Below are positions 1 through 9,764 of a DNA stretch of 64,000 nucleotides, piece by piece. The DNA is from Desulfovibrio sp. (GTDB lineage: Bacteria > Desulfobacterota > Desulfovibrionia > Desulfovibrionales > Desulfovibrionaceae): contig JAISTH010000018.1 in assembly GCA_031272715.1 (NCBI GenBank), positions 1 to 64,000 of the forward strand. Reading direction: 5' to 3'. The notes beneath the pieces were generated by a model. It did no database searches, was not told the DNA's origin, and was given only the letters and a program-made list of their open reading frames with translations. Position 1 is the first letter of the stretch; each line of letters opens with the position of its first letter. The translations under genes and the position numbers were made by a program.

Positions 1-117
1 GCCATGGGCGACGAGGAGAAAAACATCGATGGTGCGTAATGATTTCGCATCGCACGACAGGGGGGGCAGAAGTATATGTGGGAGGATGGGGGTATCAACA
101 CACTACCTGAAGAGAGC

Positions 118-135
118 TATGTCATTTCTGACATA
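118..135. promoter_or_regulatory. Perfect dyad TATGTC-ATTTCT-GACATA immediately upstream of a candidate -35 (TTGACG 136-141; -10 TCTAAC 159-164)
   Basis: Read directly; same half-sites and 6-nt spacer recur at 19690-19707. Confidence 0.65.
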
Positions 136-293
136 TTGACGGTTCTCGCCAAAAGACGTCTAACCTGAAAGCAAACTGCCCGATCCCCCCATGTCATTCC
201 CGCCACGTCCCCGCGAACCGTGACGGCGACCCCGGGATCGCGCCGCCCATTTCGGGCCCCTTCGCCTCCATCCAACCACGAGGAGCAGGGCGT

Positions 294-998
294 ATGAACG
301 AAAAGAACAACACCCCGAGAAAGGGCGGCATCACTCGCCGCCGCTTCCTGGAACAAACCGCACTGGCGGCCGCCGCGCTACCGCTGGCGGCTCAGGCCGC
401 GAAGGCCGCCCAGGCGCCCGCGCCGGCACCCGCCGCACCCCCCGCGAAGCCGAAGATGCGCTACCTCTTCGCCGAACGGGCCTCCTGCACCGGGTGCCGC
501 GCCTGCGAGTACGCATGCTCGCAGTTCCACGAGAAAGGCGTCACCAGACCGGCCCTCTCGCGCATCCACATCACCCGCTACAAGGGCATCGTGGACGTCC
601 CCAACATCTGCTGGCACTGCGAGGACGCCCCCTGCATCGCGTCCTGTCCCACCACCCCCAAGGCCATCAGGAAGGTCAAGGAGACCAACGGCATCGAGTT
701 CATCGACGACAAGACCTGCCTGGGCGCCAAGTGCAACAAGTGCATCGAGGCCTGTCCCCCGAAGTACCTGCGCCGCAACCCCGACACCGGCTGGCCCCTC
801 TTCTGCGACCTGTGCGGCGGCGACCCCGAGTGCGTCAAGGCCTGCGAGAACATAGCCCAGCAGGAACTGGCCCCGGCCCTGGTGACCAAGCCCACCGGCG
901 GCGGCGTCAACCTCACCTACCGCGACGTGACCGGCGACGAGGCCGCGGAGTCCCTGATCCAGAATTTCTACTTCCCCAACAACGAAGGCGGGAGGTGA
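294..998 (+). CDS. Tat-signal 4Fe-4S ferredoxin-like subunit of AOR (YdhY/HybA-like)
   Basis: N-terminal TRRRFLEQTALAAAALPLAAQA Tat motif; multiple CxxCxxCxxxC clusters; 3 nt upstream of AOR gene. Confidence 0.85.
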   Translation: MNEKNNTPRKGGITRRRFLEQTALAAAALPLAAQAAKAAQAPAPAPAAPPAKPKMRYLFAERASCTGCRACEYACSQFHEKGVTRPALSRIHITRYKGIVDVPNICWHCEDAPCIASCPTTPKAIRKVKETNGIEFIDDKTCLGAKCNKCIEACPPKYLRRNPDTGWPLFCDLCGGDPECVKACENIAQQELAPALVTKPTGGGVNLTYRDVTGDEAAESLIQNFYFPNNEGGR

Positions 999-1001
999 GC
1001 C

Positions 1002-2816
1002 ATGGCCGCTCCGAAGGGTTGTTATTTCGGCAAGCTTCTGGACGTCGACCTCACCAGCGGCAAGATCAGCGTGAAAACGCTGGACGAGGAGATCTACAAG
1101 ACGTATCTCGGCGGCATCGGCCTCGGAGCCTACCTGCTCTACTCCGAACTCCCCGCCAAGATCGACCCCCTCTCCCCCCAGAACATGCTCTGCGTGCTCA
1201 CGGGGCCCCTGAACGGCACCGCCTGTCCCGCCTGCCGCCTCAACGTCTCCTTCAAGAGCCCCCTCACGGGCATCTACGGCCACACCCAAGTGGGCGGCCC
1301 CATGGGGAACGAGGTCAAGTGGTGCGGATGGGACGGGATCATCTTCCGGGGCAAGTCCCCCAAGCCCGTCTACCTCCACGTCGTCGACGACAAGGCTGAA
1401 CTCAAGGACGCGTCGAAGCTCTGGGGGAAGGACACCTACACCACGGACGAGATGCTGAAGGACGAGCTCAAGGACAAGGATCTCAAGACCCTCGTCATCG
1501 GTCCCGCCGGCGAGAACGGCGTGCTCTTCTCGGCCATGATCGTCGACCGGTTCCGCGCGGCCGCGCGCAGCGGCGGCGGCGCCGTCATGGGGTCGAAGAA
1601 CCTCAAGGCCATCGCCGTCCACGGAACCCGGGGCGTGCCCCTGGTCAACGTCGAGGCCTTCAACAAGGCGGCGAAGCAGGCCACCGAGGCCGCCCGGACC
1701 CAGGAGGCCTGGGACGGCATCAAGCGCATGGGCACGGCAGTGCTCATCGAGAACGCGAACTTCAACGCCGGCACGCTGGTCACGAGGAACTACCAGACAA
1801 GCTGGTTCCCGGACGTCGGCCGCATCGGCGCCGAGGAGGCCTACCGCACCTTCTGGAAGCGCAACGTCTCCTGTCCCAACTGCCCGGTCCACTGCATGAA
1901 GGTGGGCGTCCTGCGCAACACCAACTTCGACGGCCTCATCGCCGAAGGCCCGGAATACGAGACCGGCACCCTCTTCGGCAGCAACGTGGCCGTCTCCGAC
2001 TTCGACTTCATGATGAAGGCGGTGGAGTACTGCGACGCCATGGGGATGGACACCATCTCCGCCGGCGTCGTCTGCGGCTACACCATGGAACTGGTGGACA
2101 GGGGCATCCTGGATCCCGACAAGGACCTGGACCGGATCGACATGCGCTGGGGGAACGGGCAGGCCGTCCTTCAGGCCCTTGAGGCCATCGCCTTCAAGAA
2201 GGGGAAGGCCGGGGAACTGCTCGGCATGGGCACGAAGCGCATGGGGGAGAAGATCGGCGGCGACGCCCCCAAGTACGCCATGCAGGTCAAGGGGCAGGAA
2301 ATGGCCGCCCACGAGCCGCGAGGCTTCAAGGGCAGGGGCGTCTCCTACGCCCTGGGTCCCCGGGGAGGCTGCCACCACGAGGGGAACAACCCCCAGGGCC
2401 AGTCCCTCTGGACGATGATCGGCTCCACGGTCATGTGCACCTTCATCGGCGGCGTCCCGCTGAACAAGGCGAAGATCAACCCCCAGGTCATCTGCGACAT
2501 GCTCAACGCGGGGGCCGGCTGGAACTGGACCCCGGACACCTACTGGACAACGGCCAAGCGTCTCATTACCCTGCAGAGGTGCTACAACTACCGGGAGGCG
2601 GGCATCACCCGCAAGGACGACCGCCTGCCCGAGCGCTTCAAGGAGCCCCTGCCCGAAGGCCCGAAGAAGGGACAGACCTTCAGCGAGGAAGACACCAAGA
2701 AGATGCAGGACGAGTACTACGCGTACTACGGTTGGGACGACGACGGCATCCCCACCGAGGCGACCCTGACCCAGCTGGGCCTGGGCTACGCCATCAAGGA
2801 CATCAAGAAGAAATGA
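1002..2816 (+). CDS. Aldehyde:ferredoxin oxidoreductase family protein (W/Mo-bispterin)
   Basis: 604 aa; GKLLDVDLTSGKI start, CPNCPVHC (CX2CX3C), EPRGFKGRGVSYALGPRGGCHHEG typical of AOR. Confidence 0.92.
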   Translation: MAAPKGCYFGKLLDVDLTSGKISVKTLDEEIYKTYLGGIGLGAYLLYSELPAKIDPLSPQNMLCVLTGPLNGTACPACRLNVSFKSPLTGIYGHTQVGGPMGNEVKWCGWDGIIFRGKSPKPVYLHVVDDKAELKDASKLWGKDTYTTDEMLKDELKDKDLKTLVIGPAGENGVLFSAMIVDRFRAAARSGGGAVMGSKNLKAIAVHGTRGVPLVNVEAFNKAAKQATEAARTQEAWDGIKRMGTAVLIENANFNAGTLVTRNYQTSWFPDVGRIGAEEAYRTFWKRNVSCPNCPVHCMKVGVLRNTNFDGLIAEGPEYETGTLFGSNVAVSDFDFMMKAVEYCDAMGMDTISAGVVCGYTMELVDRGILDPDKDLDRIDMRWGNGQAVLQALEAIAFKKGKAGELLGMGTKRMGEKIGGDAPKYAMQVKGQEMAAHEPRGFKGRGVSYALGPRGGCHHEGNNPQGQSLWTMIGSTVMCTFIGGVPLNKAKINPQVICDMLNAGAGWNWTPDTYWTTAKRLITLQRCYNYREAGITRKDDRLPERFKEPLPEGPKKGQTFSEEDTKKMQDEYYAYYGWDDDGIPTEATLTQLGLGYAIKDIKKK

Positions 2817-2889
2817 CGAAACGGCCGCCAGCGCCGGGGACGGGGACCTCGCTCCCCGCCCCGGCGACAGGCGGCGACAGGCGGCAAGG

Positions 2890-3594
2890 ATGGCCTGCAA
2901 GCGAACATCCCTCTCGAGACGAACGTTCCTCCAGATCGGCGGCGCCGGCATCGCGGCGGCGGGTCTGACCGCCATCGCCGCGAGCACGGGTGAGGCCGCC
3001 CCGCCCCGCCCCCCGGGAGCCCTCGAGGAGGGCGCGTTCCTCGCGCGCTGCGCCCGGTGCATGCGGTGCGTCGACGCCTGCATCCCCTTGGCGTTGCGCC
3101 CCGGCGGCTGGCTCGACGGCGGCAGGAACCTCGGCACCCCGGTGCTGGATCCCGCCAAGTGCATCTTCTGCATGGAATGCGTGCGGACCTGTCCCACCGG
3201 CGCCCTGGAGAAGATCCCCAAGGCCGAGGTGGACATCGGGGAGATCGTCATCGTCCAGGACGTCTGCCTCGCCTGGCGCAAGACGCGACGCTGCGACATC
3301 TGCTTCAAGGCCTGTCCCGCCAAGGCCATCACCATGCAGGACCGGCGGTTCCCGGTCCTCTCCAAGCCCGAGAAATGCAACGGCTGCGGCATCTGCGTGC
3401 GGCGATGCCCCGAGGCCGGCTCCATCCTCATGACCGACAAGGGGGCCAACCGCCCTGCGCCGCCCCCGGGCCACCTGCTGACGCATCTGGAGGACAGGGT
3501 CGGGCCGTACGAGATCGCCCCGCCACCCTGGTCCCAGTGGTTCCAGAACAGACTTCTCACCCTGGCCCAGCATTTCGGGCTGGCATCTCGTTGA
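2890..3594 (+). CDS. Tat-signal polyferredoxin (NapG/MauM-like)
   Basis: SRRTFLQIGGAGIAAAGL Tat motif and four Cys clusters. Confidence 0.82.
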   Translation: MACKRTSLSRRTFLQIGGAGIAAAGLTAIAASTGEAAPPRPPGALEEGAFLARCARCMRCVDACIPLALRPGGWLDGGRNLGTPVLDPAKCIFCMECVRTCPTGALEKIPKAEVDIGEIVIVQDVCLAWRKTRRCDICFKACPAKAITMQDRRFPVLSKPEKCNGCGICVRRCPEAGSILMTDKGANRPAPPPGHLLTHLEDRVGPYEIAPPPWSQWFQNRLLTLAQHFGLASR

Positions 3595-3610
3595 GGCGGC
3601 GGGGAGGGAC

Positions 3611-4882
3611 GTGTCCATGACCGGAAAGGCTGCGGGACTTCCCGTGCTCGTCGCGGGGGGAGGCGTCGCGGGCATGCAGGCGGCACTGCATCTCGCCGAT
3701 GCCGGCGTCCCCGTGGTCCTGGCCGAGCGGGAGGGATTCCTCGGCGGCCAGGTCTTCCGCCTGGACAAGGTCTACCCCACGGACCACTGCGCCTTCTGCC
3801 CCGTCTGGCCCAAGGCCAGGGCCTGCAGGAGCCATCCCCTGATACGCCTTCGCCTCAAGGCCCGCCTCGAGACCGTCGAGGAGGACGGAGAGGGAACCGT
3901 CGCGGTCCTGCGCGTCGCCCCGGACGCCGTCGACGCCGACCGCTGCGTCTTCTGCGGACGGTGCATGGCGGCCTGTCCCAGGGGGGCCGTCGTCGGACGC
4001 CCCGACGACATCCCCCACGATCCCTCGACCGCCCCCCGGGCGATCGTGCTGGACGACCTGTGCGACGGCTGCGGCGCCTGCGCCGCGGCCTGTCCCGCCA
4101 GCGCCATCGAAAAGAGCGCCCTTGGCCGGAGGGAACCCTCCTTCGAGCGGATCCCCGTCAGGACGGTCGTCCACGCCACGGGCTTCAGGGAACCCGTGCC
4201 CCATCCGGCGCCGGAGTTCGGGGCGGGAACCCATCCGGACATCCTGACCGCCATGGCCTTCGAGAAATTGACGGCGGAATTCGCCAAGGGGGACGGCCCG
4301 CTGCGCTGCCCCTCGGACGGGCGGCCGGCGAAAAGCGTCGCCTTCGTCCAGTGCGCCGGGGCCAGGGACATGCGCCACATCCCCCACTGCTCGGCCGTGT
4401 GCTGCATGCACGCCTCCAAGCACGCCCGGTGGCTGAAACGCCGCGACCCCTCCCTCGACGTCGCCATCTACCACACGGACCTGCGCACCCCGGGCAAGGG
4501 GCAGGAGGCTTACATGCGCGCGGCCAGGGCCGAGGGGGTCCGGTTTTTCCACGCTCGGCCCGGACTTGTCGCGCCTTTGGACCAGCAACGCGCGAAGGGC
4601 GTGCTGTTGCGTCACGAGGCCGCAGAGAAGGTGGCGTCCACGGTCGTGGACCTCGTCGTCCTGAACGGCGGTCTCGCCTGCAATCCCTCGACGGTCGACG
4701 GCGCGACGCCGGGCAACGGGACGGATTCCGGACGTCCGGGAATTTCACGGGCCTGCGGCTTCTGCCGGGAACCGGCGGACATCGCGAGATCGGTCATCCA
4801 GGCGGGAGCCGTCGTGGCAGCCCTTCTGCAGGAACTCGCCGATTGCGTCCCCGGGGACGCCATGGAGGCGAGCCGTGGCTGA
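3611..4882 (+). CDS. HdrA-like FAD/4Fe-4S protein
   Basis: VLVAGGGVAGMQAALHLADAGVPVVLAER FAD fold, two ferredoxin clusters. Confidence 0.8.
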   Translation: MSMTGKAAGLPVLVAGGGVAGMQAALHLADAGVPVVLAEREGFLGGQVFRLDKVYPTDHCAFCPVWPKARACRSHPLIRLRLKARLETVEEDGEGTVAVLRVAPDAVDADRCVFCGRCMAACPRGAVVGRPDDIPHDPSTAPRAIVLDDLCDGCGACAAACPASAIEKSALGRREPSFERIPVRTVVHATGFREPVPHPAPEFGAGTHPDILTAMAFEKLTAEFAKGDGPLRCPSDGRPAKSVAFVQCAGARDMRHIPHCSAVCCMHASKHARWLKRRDPSLDVAIYHTDLRTPGKGQEAYMRAARAEGVRFFHARPGLVAPLDQQRAKGVLLRHEAAEKVASTVVDLVVLNGGLACNPSTVDGATPGNGTDSGRPGISRACGFCREPADIARSVIQAGAVVAALLQELADCVPGDAMEASRG

Positions 4883-6599
4883 TGCGGTCGTCCTGTGCAC
4901 CTGTTGCGGCGCCATGGAGGAAATCTTCGACATGGCGGCCATCGAGGAGCGCCTTAAGGGGGGCGGATCCGCCCCCGTGCCAATGTGCGTCGTCCCGCGC
5001 CTGTGCAGTCGGGAAGGTGCGAGGCTCGCGGCCGACCGGATGAGGCAGCTCCCGCCGGGAGGTCTCGTCATCGGAGCCTGCGCCTTTTCGGCGCGGGGCG
5101 ACGCCGTCATGGGCATGCTGGCCGAGGAGGGTGTCCGGGACATCCCGGTGCACTGGGCCGACCTGCGGGAAGGTTGCGCCTTCGTCCACCCGGGCGACGC
5201 CAAGGGCGCAACGATGAAGGCCGCCGACATCCTCGCCATGGGACTGGCCGACCTCGGACGGGCCGACGGTGGCGCGCCCGTCTTGCGGACGCCCCCGCAT
5301 CGGCGCGTGCTGATCCTCGGAGGCGGCCCGGCAGGCCTCGCCGCCGCGAGAGCGGCCCTGCAGCGGGGCGTCGACGTGACCCTCGTGGAAAAACGCCCCG
5401 CCATCGGGGGGATGCTCCCGATGCTCCGGAAACTCTTCCCGGACATGGGCTCCTCCTCGGACATGCTGGCGCGTCTCGACCTTCCTGCGGGAGTCGACCT
5501 TCGCACCGCAACGGCCGTCTCGGAACTGCGGCCCGCCCTTGGGGGCTTCACGGTCACGCTGAAGGGCGTCAAGGGCGACGGGAAACCCGAGGAACTTTCC
5601 GTCGGCGCCGTCATCCTCGCCATGGGCGGACAGCCGGTGCTGCCGAAGGGACGGCTGCGATACGGGGAGCTTGCCGGCATCGCCAGCCAGATGGAACTCG
5701 AGACCCGGCTCGCCAAGGCGGAACGCAATCCCGACGATGCGGCGTCGCTTCCCCGCAAGGCCGTCTTCGTCCAGTGCGTCGCCGCGCGGGAGGACGACCG
5801 CCCGTACTGCAGCGCCGTCTGCTGTCCCGCCGCCCTGAAGAACGGCATGCGTCTGCTGGAATGCGTCCCCGACGCCGAGGTCACGGTCCTGCACCGGAAC
5901 GTCTGCATGCCCGGGCGCGAACTCGAGAGCTTCTACCGCCTCGCCAGGGAGCGAGGGGTGCGCATGCGGCCCATGGATCCGGAAGTCCCTCTGGAGATCC
6001 TGGAAGAGGACGGAAAAGTGTCCGGGGTGCGCATGCAGGATGCGTCAAGCGGCGAGACGGTGACGCTGCCCTGCGACGGACTTGCGTGCAGCACGCCCGT
6101 GGCCCCTGCGCCCGATGCGGCGAAGCTCGCGGCGATGCTGGGCGTCAGGCTGGACGACATGGGATTCGTCTGCGGCGAGGAACCCGCGCGTCCCCTGGAG
6201 ACCCCGGTGCGGGGCGTCTTCTGCTGCGGATCCGTGCGCTGGCCCTGCACCGTGGCCCAGGCCGTCGAGGAAGGCGCCGCCGCAGGACTGCTCGCTGCGA
6301 CCCACGTCGCGGAACCGTCCGCAACCCCCTCGTGGAGGCCCTTGAACGTCGCCCACGCCACGGCCACGATCCTCGACCGGGATTGCAGCGGCTGCGGCAG
6401 GTGTCTCGCGGCGTGTCCCCACGGCGCATGCGTGCCTGACCGGGGTTCCGGGCCCCGGAGAACCGTGGCCGTGCTCGCCGACCGATGCGAGGGATGCGGC
6501 GGCTGCGCCGCCGTCTGTCCCACCGGTGCGGCCCGCATCGCCTTCCGGCCCGTGGCGGGCGTGGTCGAGGGCCTGCGGCGCGTTCTGGAGGTGGCGTAA
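4875..6599 (+). CDS. HdrA-like FAD-dependent oxidoreductase with C-terminal 2[4Fe-4S]
   Basis: VLILGGGPAGLAAARAALQRGVDVTLVEKRPAIGGMLP; C-terminal CSGCGRCLAACP and CEGCGGCAAVCP. Confidence 0.83.
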   Translation: MADAVVLCTCCGAMEEIFDMAAIEERLKGGGSAPVPMCVVPRLCSREGARLAADRMRQLPPGGLVIGACAFSARGDAVMGMLAEEGVRDIPVHWADLREGCAFVHPGDAKGATMKAADILAMGLADLGRADGGAPVLRTPPHRRVLILGGGPAGLAAARAALQRGVDVTLVEKRPAIGGMLPMLRKLFPDMGSSSDMLARLDLPAGVDLRTATAVSELRPALGGFTVTLKGVKGDGKPEELSVGAVILAMGGQPVLPKGRLRYGELAGIASQMELETRLAKAERNPDDAASLPRKAVFVQCVAAREDDRPYCSAVCCPAALKNGMRLLECVPDAEVTVLHRNVCMPGRELESFYRLARERGVRMRPMDPEVPLEILEEDGKVSGVRMQDASSGETVTLPCDGLACSTPVAPAPDAAKLAAMLGVRLDDMGFVCGEEPARPLETPVRGVFCCGSVRWPCTVAQAVEEGAAAGLLAATHVAEPSATPSWRPLNVAHATATILDRDCSGCGRCLAACPHGACVPDRGSGPRRTVAVLADRCEGCGGCAAVCPTGAARIAFRPVAGVVEGLRRVLEVA

Positions 6600-7912
6600 T
6601 GAGCGCCGTCGCGGTCTGCTTCGTCTGCCAGTGGTGTGCGCAGATCGGCGCCGAGCGTGCCGGCAGGGACAGGCTGCAGCTGCCGGGCGGATTCGTGATG
6701 GTGCCCGTCCCCTGCGCCGGCGCCGTCCCCGTGGACGTCGTCCTGCGGGCCTTCGCCGACGGGGCGGAGGGGGTGGCCGTCCTCGGCTGCCATCTCGGCG
6801 GATGCCACCACAACCAGGGGAACCGCGGGGCATCCGTGCGACTCGCCCTTCTCGGGGCGACCCTCGCCACCCTCGGCGTGCATCCCCACAGGCTTCTGGT
6901 CAGCTTCGGCAGCGCCCACGAGGGACACCAGTTCGCATCGGTCGTCGAGGGCTTCATGACGCGTCTCGGGGCCCTGTCCCAAGGCGCCGATCTCGCCCTG
7001 CTCCGAGGCCGGCTCGAAGGCGCCGCCCTGGCTCCGGGATGCGACCTGCCGCCCCGGGAGCCCGAAGCGGGCGCACCGTCCCCCCTGCCTGCCGACATCC
7101 TCGAGGAGGCGAGACGGCTGCTTGCATCCGGCGAAGTGGGCCATGTCCTTGGACTCGCCGTCACGGACGGAGGCGTCCTTCCGGAGGTCTTCTCCACCCC
7201 CCAGGAACTGGAACGCGCGGTCGCGGCCTCCAAGTATCCCCTCGCCAAGACCTTCTGGCGTTTCATGGGCGGCATGCCGCAGGGGACGAGCGCCGCGCTC
7301 GTCTGCCGTCCCTGCGACGCCCGGGCCGTCCGGGAACAGACGAAGATGGCCCAGTACGAGGGACAGACGGTCCGCTGCCTGACGCTCGGCTGCTCGGAGG
7401 AGGACGCCCACAAGTGCGGCTGCGCCAATCCCGGCGTCGACGCCCCTTCCTACGTCGCGTTGCCCGATCCCCTGGCGGATCTCGACCCCGCCGGCCGCAT
7501 CGCCTTCTGGCGCGACTCCTTCCAGCGGTGCATCAAGTGCTACGGCTGCAGGAACGTCTGCCCCGTCTGCATCTGCCCCTCCTGCCGTCTCGAGGACGAA
7601 ACCTTCGTCCCGCCAGGGATCCTGCCGCCGCCGCCCCTACCCTGGCATGCATGCCGCGCCCTCCACGTCGCGGATCGCTGCGTCGGCTGCGGTGCCTGCC
7701 AGGACGCCTGTCCTTCGGGCCTGCCGCTGCTCGCCCTGCATGGCTCCCTGTCCGGACATCTCCACCGGGAATCCGCCTATATCGCGGGCATGGGCATGAC
7801 GTCCCCCATCGCCGCTGCCATGGCAGCGCAAGGGCCCTGCGGCGGGCCGCCACCCGCCTGGGGCGAGCCGGGAGGCGCACGGGGCGCCGATCGGGAGGTG
7901 CGCCATGGATGA
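6599..7912 (+). CDS. MvhD-like domain fused to a 4Fe-4S electron-transfer module
   Basis: TAATG start overlap; N-term VCFVCQWCAQIGAERAGRDRLQLP...VLGCHLGGCHHNQGN typical of MvhD; C-term CIKCYGCRNVCPVC and CVGCGACQDACP. Confidence 0.78.
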   Translation: MSAVAVCFVCQWCAQIGAERAGRDRLQLPGGFVMVPVPCAGAVPVDVVLRAFADGAEGVAVLGCHLGGCHHNQGNRGASVRLALLGATLATLGVHPHRLLVSFGSAHEGHQFASVVEGFMTRLGALSQGADLALLRGRLEGAALAPGCDLPPREPEAGAPSPLPADILEEARRLLASGEVGHVLGLAVTDGGVLPEVFSTPQELERAVAASKYPLAKTFWRFMGGMPQGTSAALVCRPCDARAVREQTKMAQYEGQTVRCLTLGCSEEDAHKCGCANPGVDAPSYVALPDPLADLDPAGRIAFWRDSFQRCIKCYGCRNVCPVCICPSCRLEDETFVPPGILPPPPLPWHACRALHVADRCVGCGACQDACPSGLPLLALHGSLSGHLHRESAYIAGMGMTSPIAAAMAAQGPCGGPPPAWGEPGGARGADREVRHG

Positions 7913-8393
7913 GCGACGGAACATCCTCCGGCAGCTCAGGCGCCACCATCGCCTCGATGCCTGCGTCGCCTGCGGCAAGTGCTCGGCCGCCTGCGCCATG
8001 GCCGCCATGTACGACGACATCTCCCTCGCGTGCTCGCCCCGCGCCTTCGTGCAGATGGCGCTCCACGCAGAGGAGCCGAGGATCCCCGAGGAAGTCCGGC
8101 GCTGCGTCCAGTGCGGCAACTGCACGGCGACCTGTCCCGAAGGCGTCGATCCCTCGGGCCTCATCCGCGCCCTGCTGCAACTGGACGGTGCATCAGAAAT
8201 CCGCCGCTGCGCGCGATGCCGCCGGGAACTGCCGCCCCCCGCCGCCCTGGCCTGGCTCGAGAACGCACTGCCCAAGGCGGAGCCGACGGGCCTCGAGGAC
8301 GCGCCGCCCCGGAGCGCGTCGGCGTTCCTGGATCTTTGCCCGGTCTGCCGCAGGCAGGCCTTCGCCGAGACCATCTGCAGGGAGGCGTCATGA
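7905..8393 (+). CDS. HdrC-like 4Fe-4S protein
   Basis: CVACGKCSAACAMA...CVQCGNCTATCPEG spacing as in HdrC. Confidence 0.8.
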   Translation: MDERRNILRQLRRHHRLDACVACGKCSAACAMAAMYDDISLACSPRAFVQMALHAEEPRIPEEVRRCVQCGNCTATCPEGVDPSGLIRALLQLDGASEIRRCARCRRELPPPAALAWLENALPKAEPTGLEDAPPRSASAFLDLCPVCRRQAFAETICREAS

Positions 8394-9691
8394 ACACGCA
8401 CGACGCCCCGAGGAAGGCGGCCCCTCTCCCCTATGCACCCCAGAAGGCCGTCCACCGGCCCTTCAAGGGGATATCCACGTTGCGCTTCGACCCGGCAAAA
8501 TGCACCGGGTGCGGCCTGTGCCGGAGCGTGTGCGGCGGACGGGAGACCGGCGCGTCCCAGCCAGGGCTCGGACGCATACGCCCCTGTCCCCTCCCGTCAT
8601 CCGGGGGCAGCTTCAGCGTCTTCTGCCAGCACTGCCGCGACCCGAGATGCCTCGTCGCCTGCCCCCAGGGGGCCATCAGCCGGGACGCCAAGGGCGTCGT
8701 GGGGATGGACAAGGGGCTCTGCGTCAACTGCGGCCTGTGCCAGCAGGCGTGCCTCGAGGCCGCCCCCATGCGCACGGCCACCGGGGACGTGCGCAAATGC
8801 GACCTGTGCAAGGGGAAAACGCCTCCCGCATGCGTCGATGCCTGCCCCAACGGGGCCCTCACCCTCGACGCCGGGAAGAAGGCCAAATGGATAGGCTGGC
8901 TGCGCTGGCCCGTCCAGACATGCTCCTTCCTGCTCCTGACGCTGGTCCTCGTCGGCTCGGTCTGCTCCCTCAGCCTCGCGGCCCTGGACATCGCCTGCCC
9001 CACTGGCGTGGCCCAGAACATCTTCTCCTCCAAGACCATCCTGCTCACCACCGTGATATCGGCGGGCCTGCTGATCCTCCTGGCCCTCCTCGTCGGACGG
9101 GGCTTCTGCGGCTGGCTGTGCCCGTTCGGATTCATCCTGGACGTCGTCGACCGCCTGGTCCCCAAGGTCTTCCGCCTCCCTCCGTGGCTCGGCAACCGCC
9201 TCAACAAGTACGGCGTCCTCGCGGGAGCGCTGGTCGCATCCGCCGGGACCGGCACCCAGGCCTTCTGCACGGTCTGCCCCATCGGGGCCGTGTGCCGCTC
9301 CTACGGCGTCCAGTCCACCCTCGGCGGGGCGGAGATCGCCGTGGTCCCGCTGATCGCGGGTCTCGACCTCGCCGGCAAGCGGTCCTGGTGCCGCCACTTC
9401 TGTCCCGTGGGGGCCCTCTTCGCCCTGTTCTCGCGTCTGAGCCCCCTGACCGTGCACATCAATGCCAGACGCTGCCGGAAGTTCTCCTGCAAGCGATGCG
9501 CGGACGTGTGCCCCATGGGCATCGTCCCCGCCGCGGATCTCGAGGACGGACGCACCCCGGACATCAGCCGCGCCGAATGCATCACGTGCCTGCGGTGCGT
9601 CGACGTCTGTCCGTACAAGGCGGCGCGGGTGCGCTTCAAGCTTCCCGGGCTCCCCTCCTTCGGGAAGGCGCAGAAACCGGACCCGGCCTGA
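8390..9691 (+). CDS. NapH/NosR-like membrane polyferredoxin
   Basis: ATGA overlap start; N-term ferredoxin clusters, several TM segments, GRGFCGWLCPFGF and KRSWCRHFCPVGAL CxxxCP motifs. Confidence 0.85.
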   Translation: MNTHDAPRKAAPLPYAPQKAVHRPFKGISTLRFDPAKCTGCGLCRSVCGGRETGASQPGLGRIRPCPLPSSGGSFSVFCQHCRDPRCLVACPQGAISRDAKGVVGMDKGLCVNCGLCQQACLEAAPMRTATGDVRKCDLCKGKTPPACVDACPNGALTLDAGKKAKWIGWLRWPVQTCSFLLLTLVLVGSVCSLSLAALDIACPTGVAQNIFSSKTILLTTVISAGLLILLALLVGRGFCGWLCPFGFILDVVDRLVPKVFRLPPWLGNRLNKYGVLAGALVASAGTGTQAFCTVCPIGAVCRSYGVQSTLGGAEIAVVPLIAGLDLAGKRSWCRHFCPVGALFALFSRLSPLTVHINARRCRKFSCKRCADVCPMGIVPAADLEDGRTPDISRAECITCLRCVDVCPYKAARVRFKLPGLPSFGKAQKPDPA

Positions 9692-9764
9692 TCGAGGCGC
9701 ATCCCGCGGCCGCGCCGTGGCGCACGCGGGACCGGAAAACAGGCAAAACGCGAGGAACACTCCC

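Noticed and set aside
378-3686. 1102-aa minus-strand ORF
   Set aside because: Antisense shadow of well-supported plus-strand AOR/ferredoxin genes; low-complexity A/G/R/P composition typical of high-GC open frames
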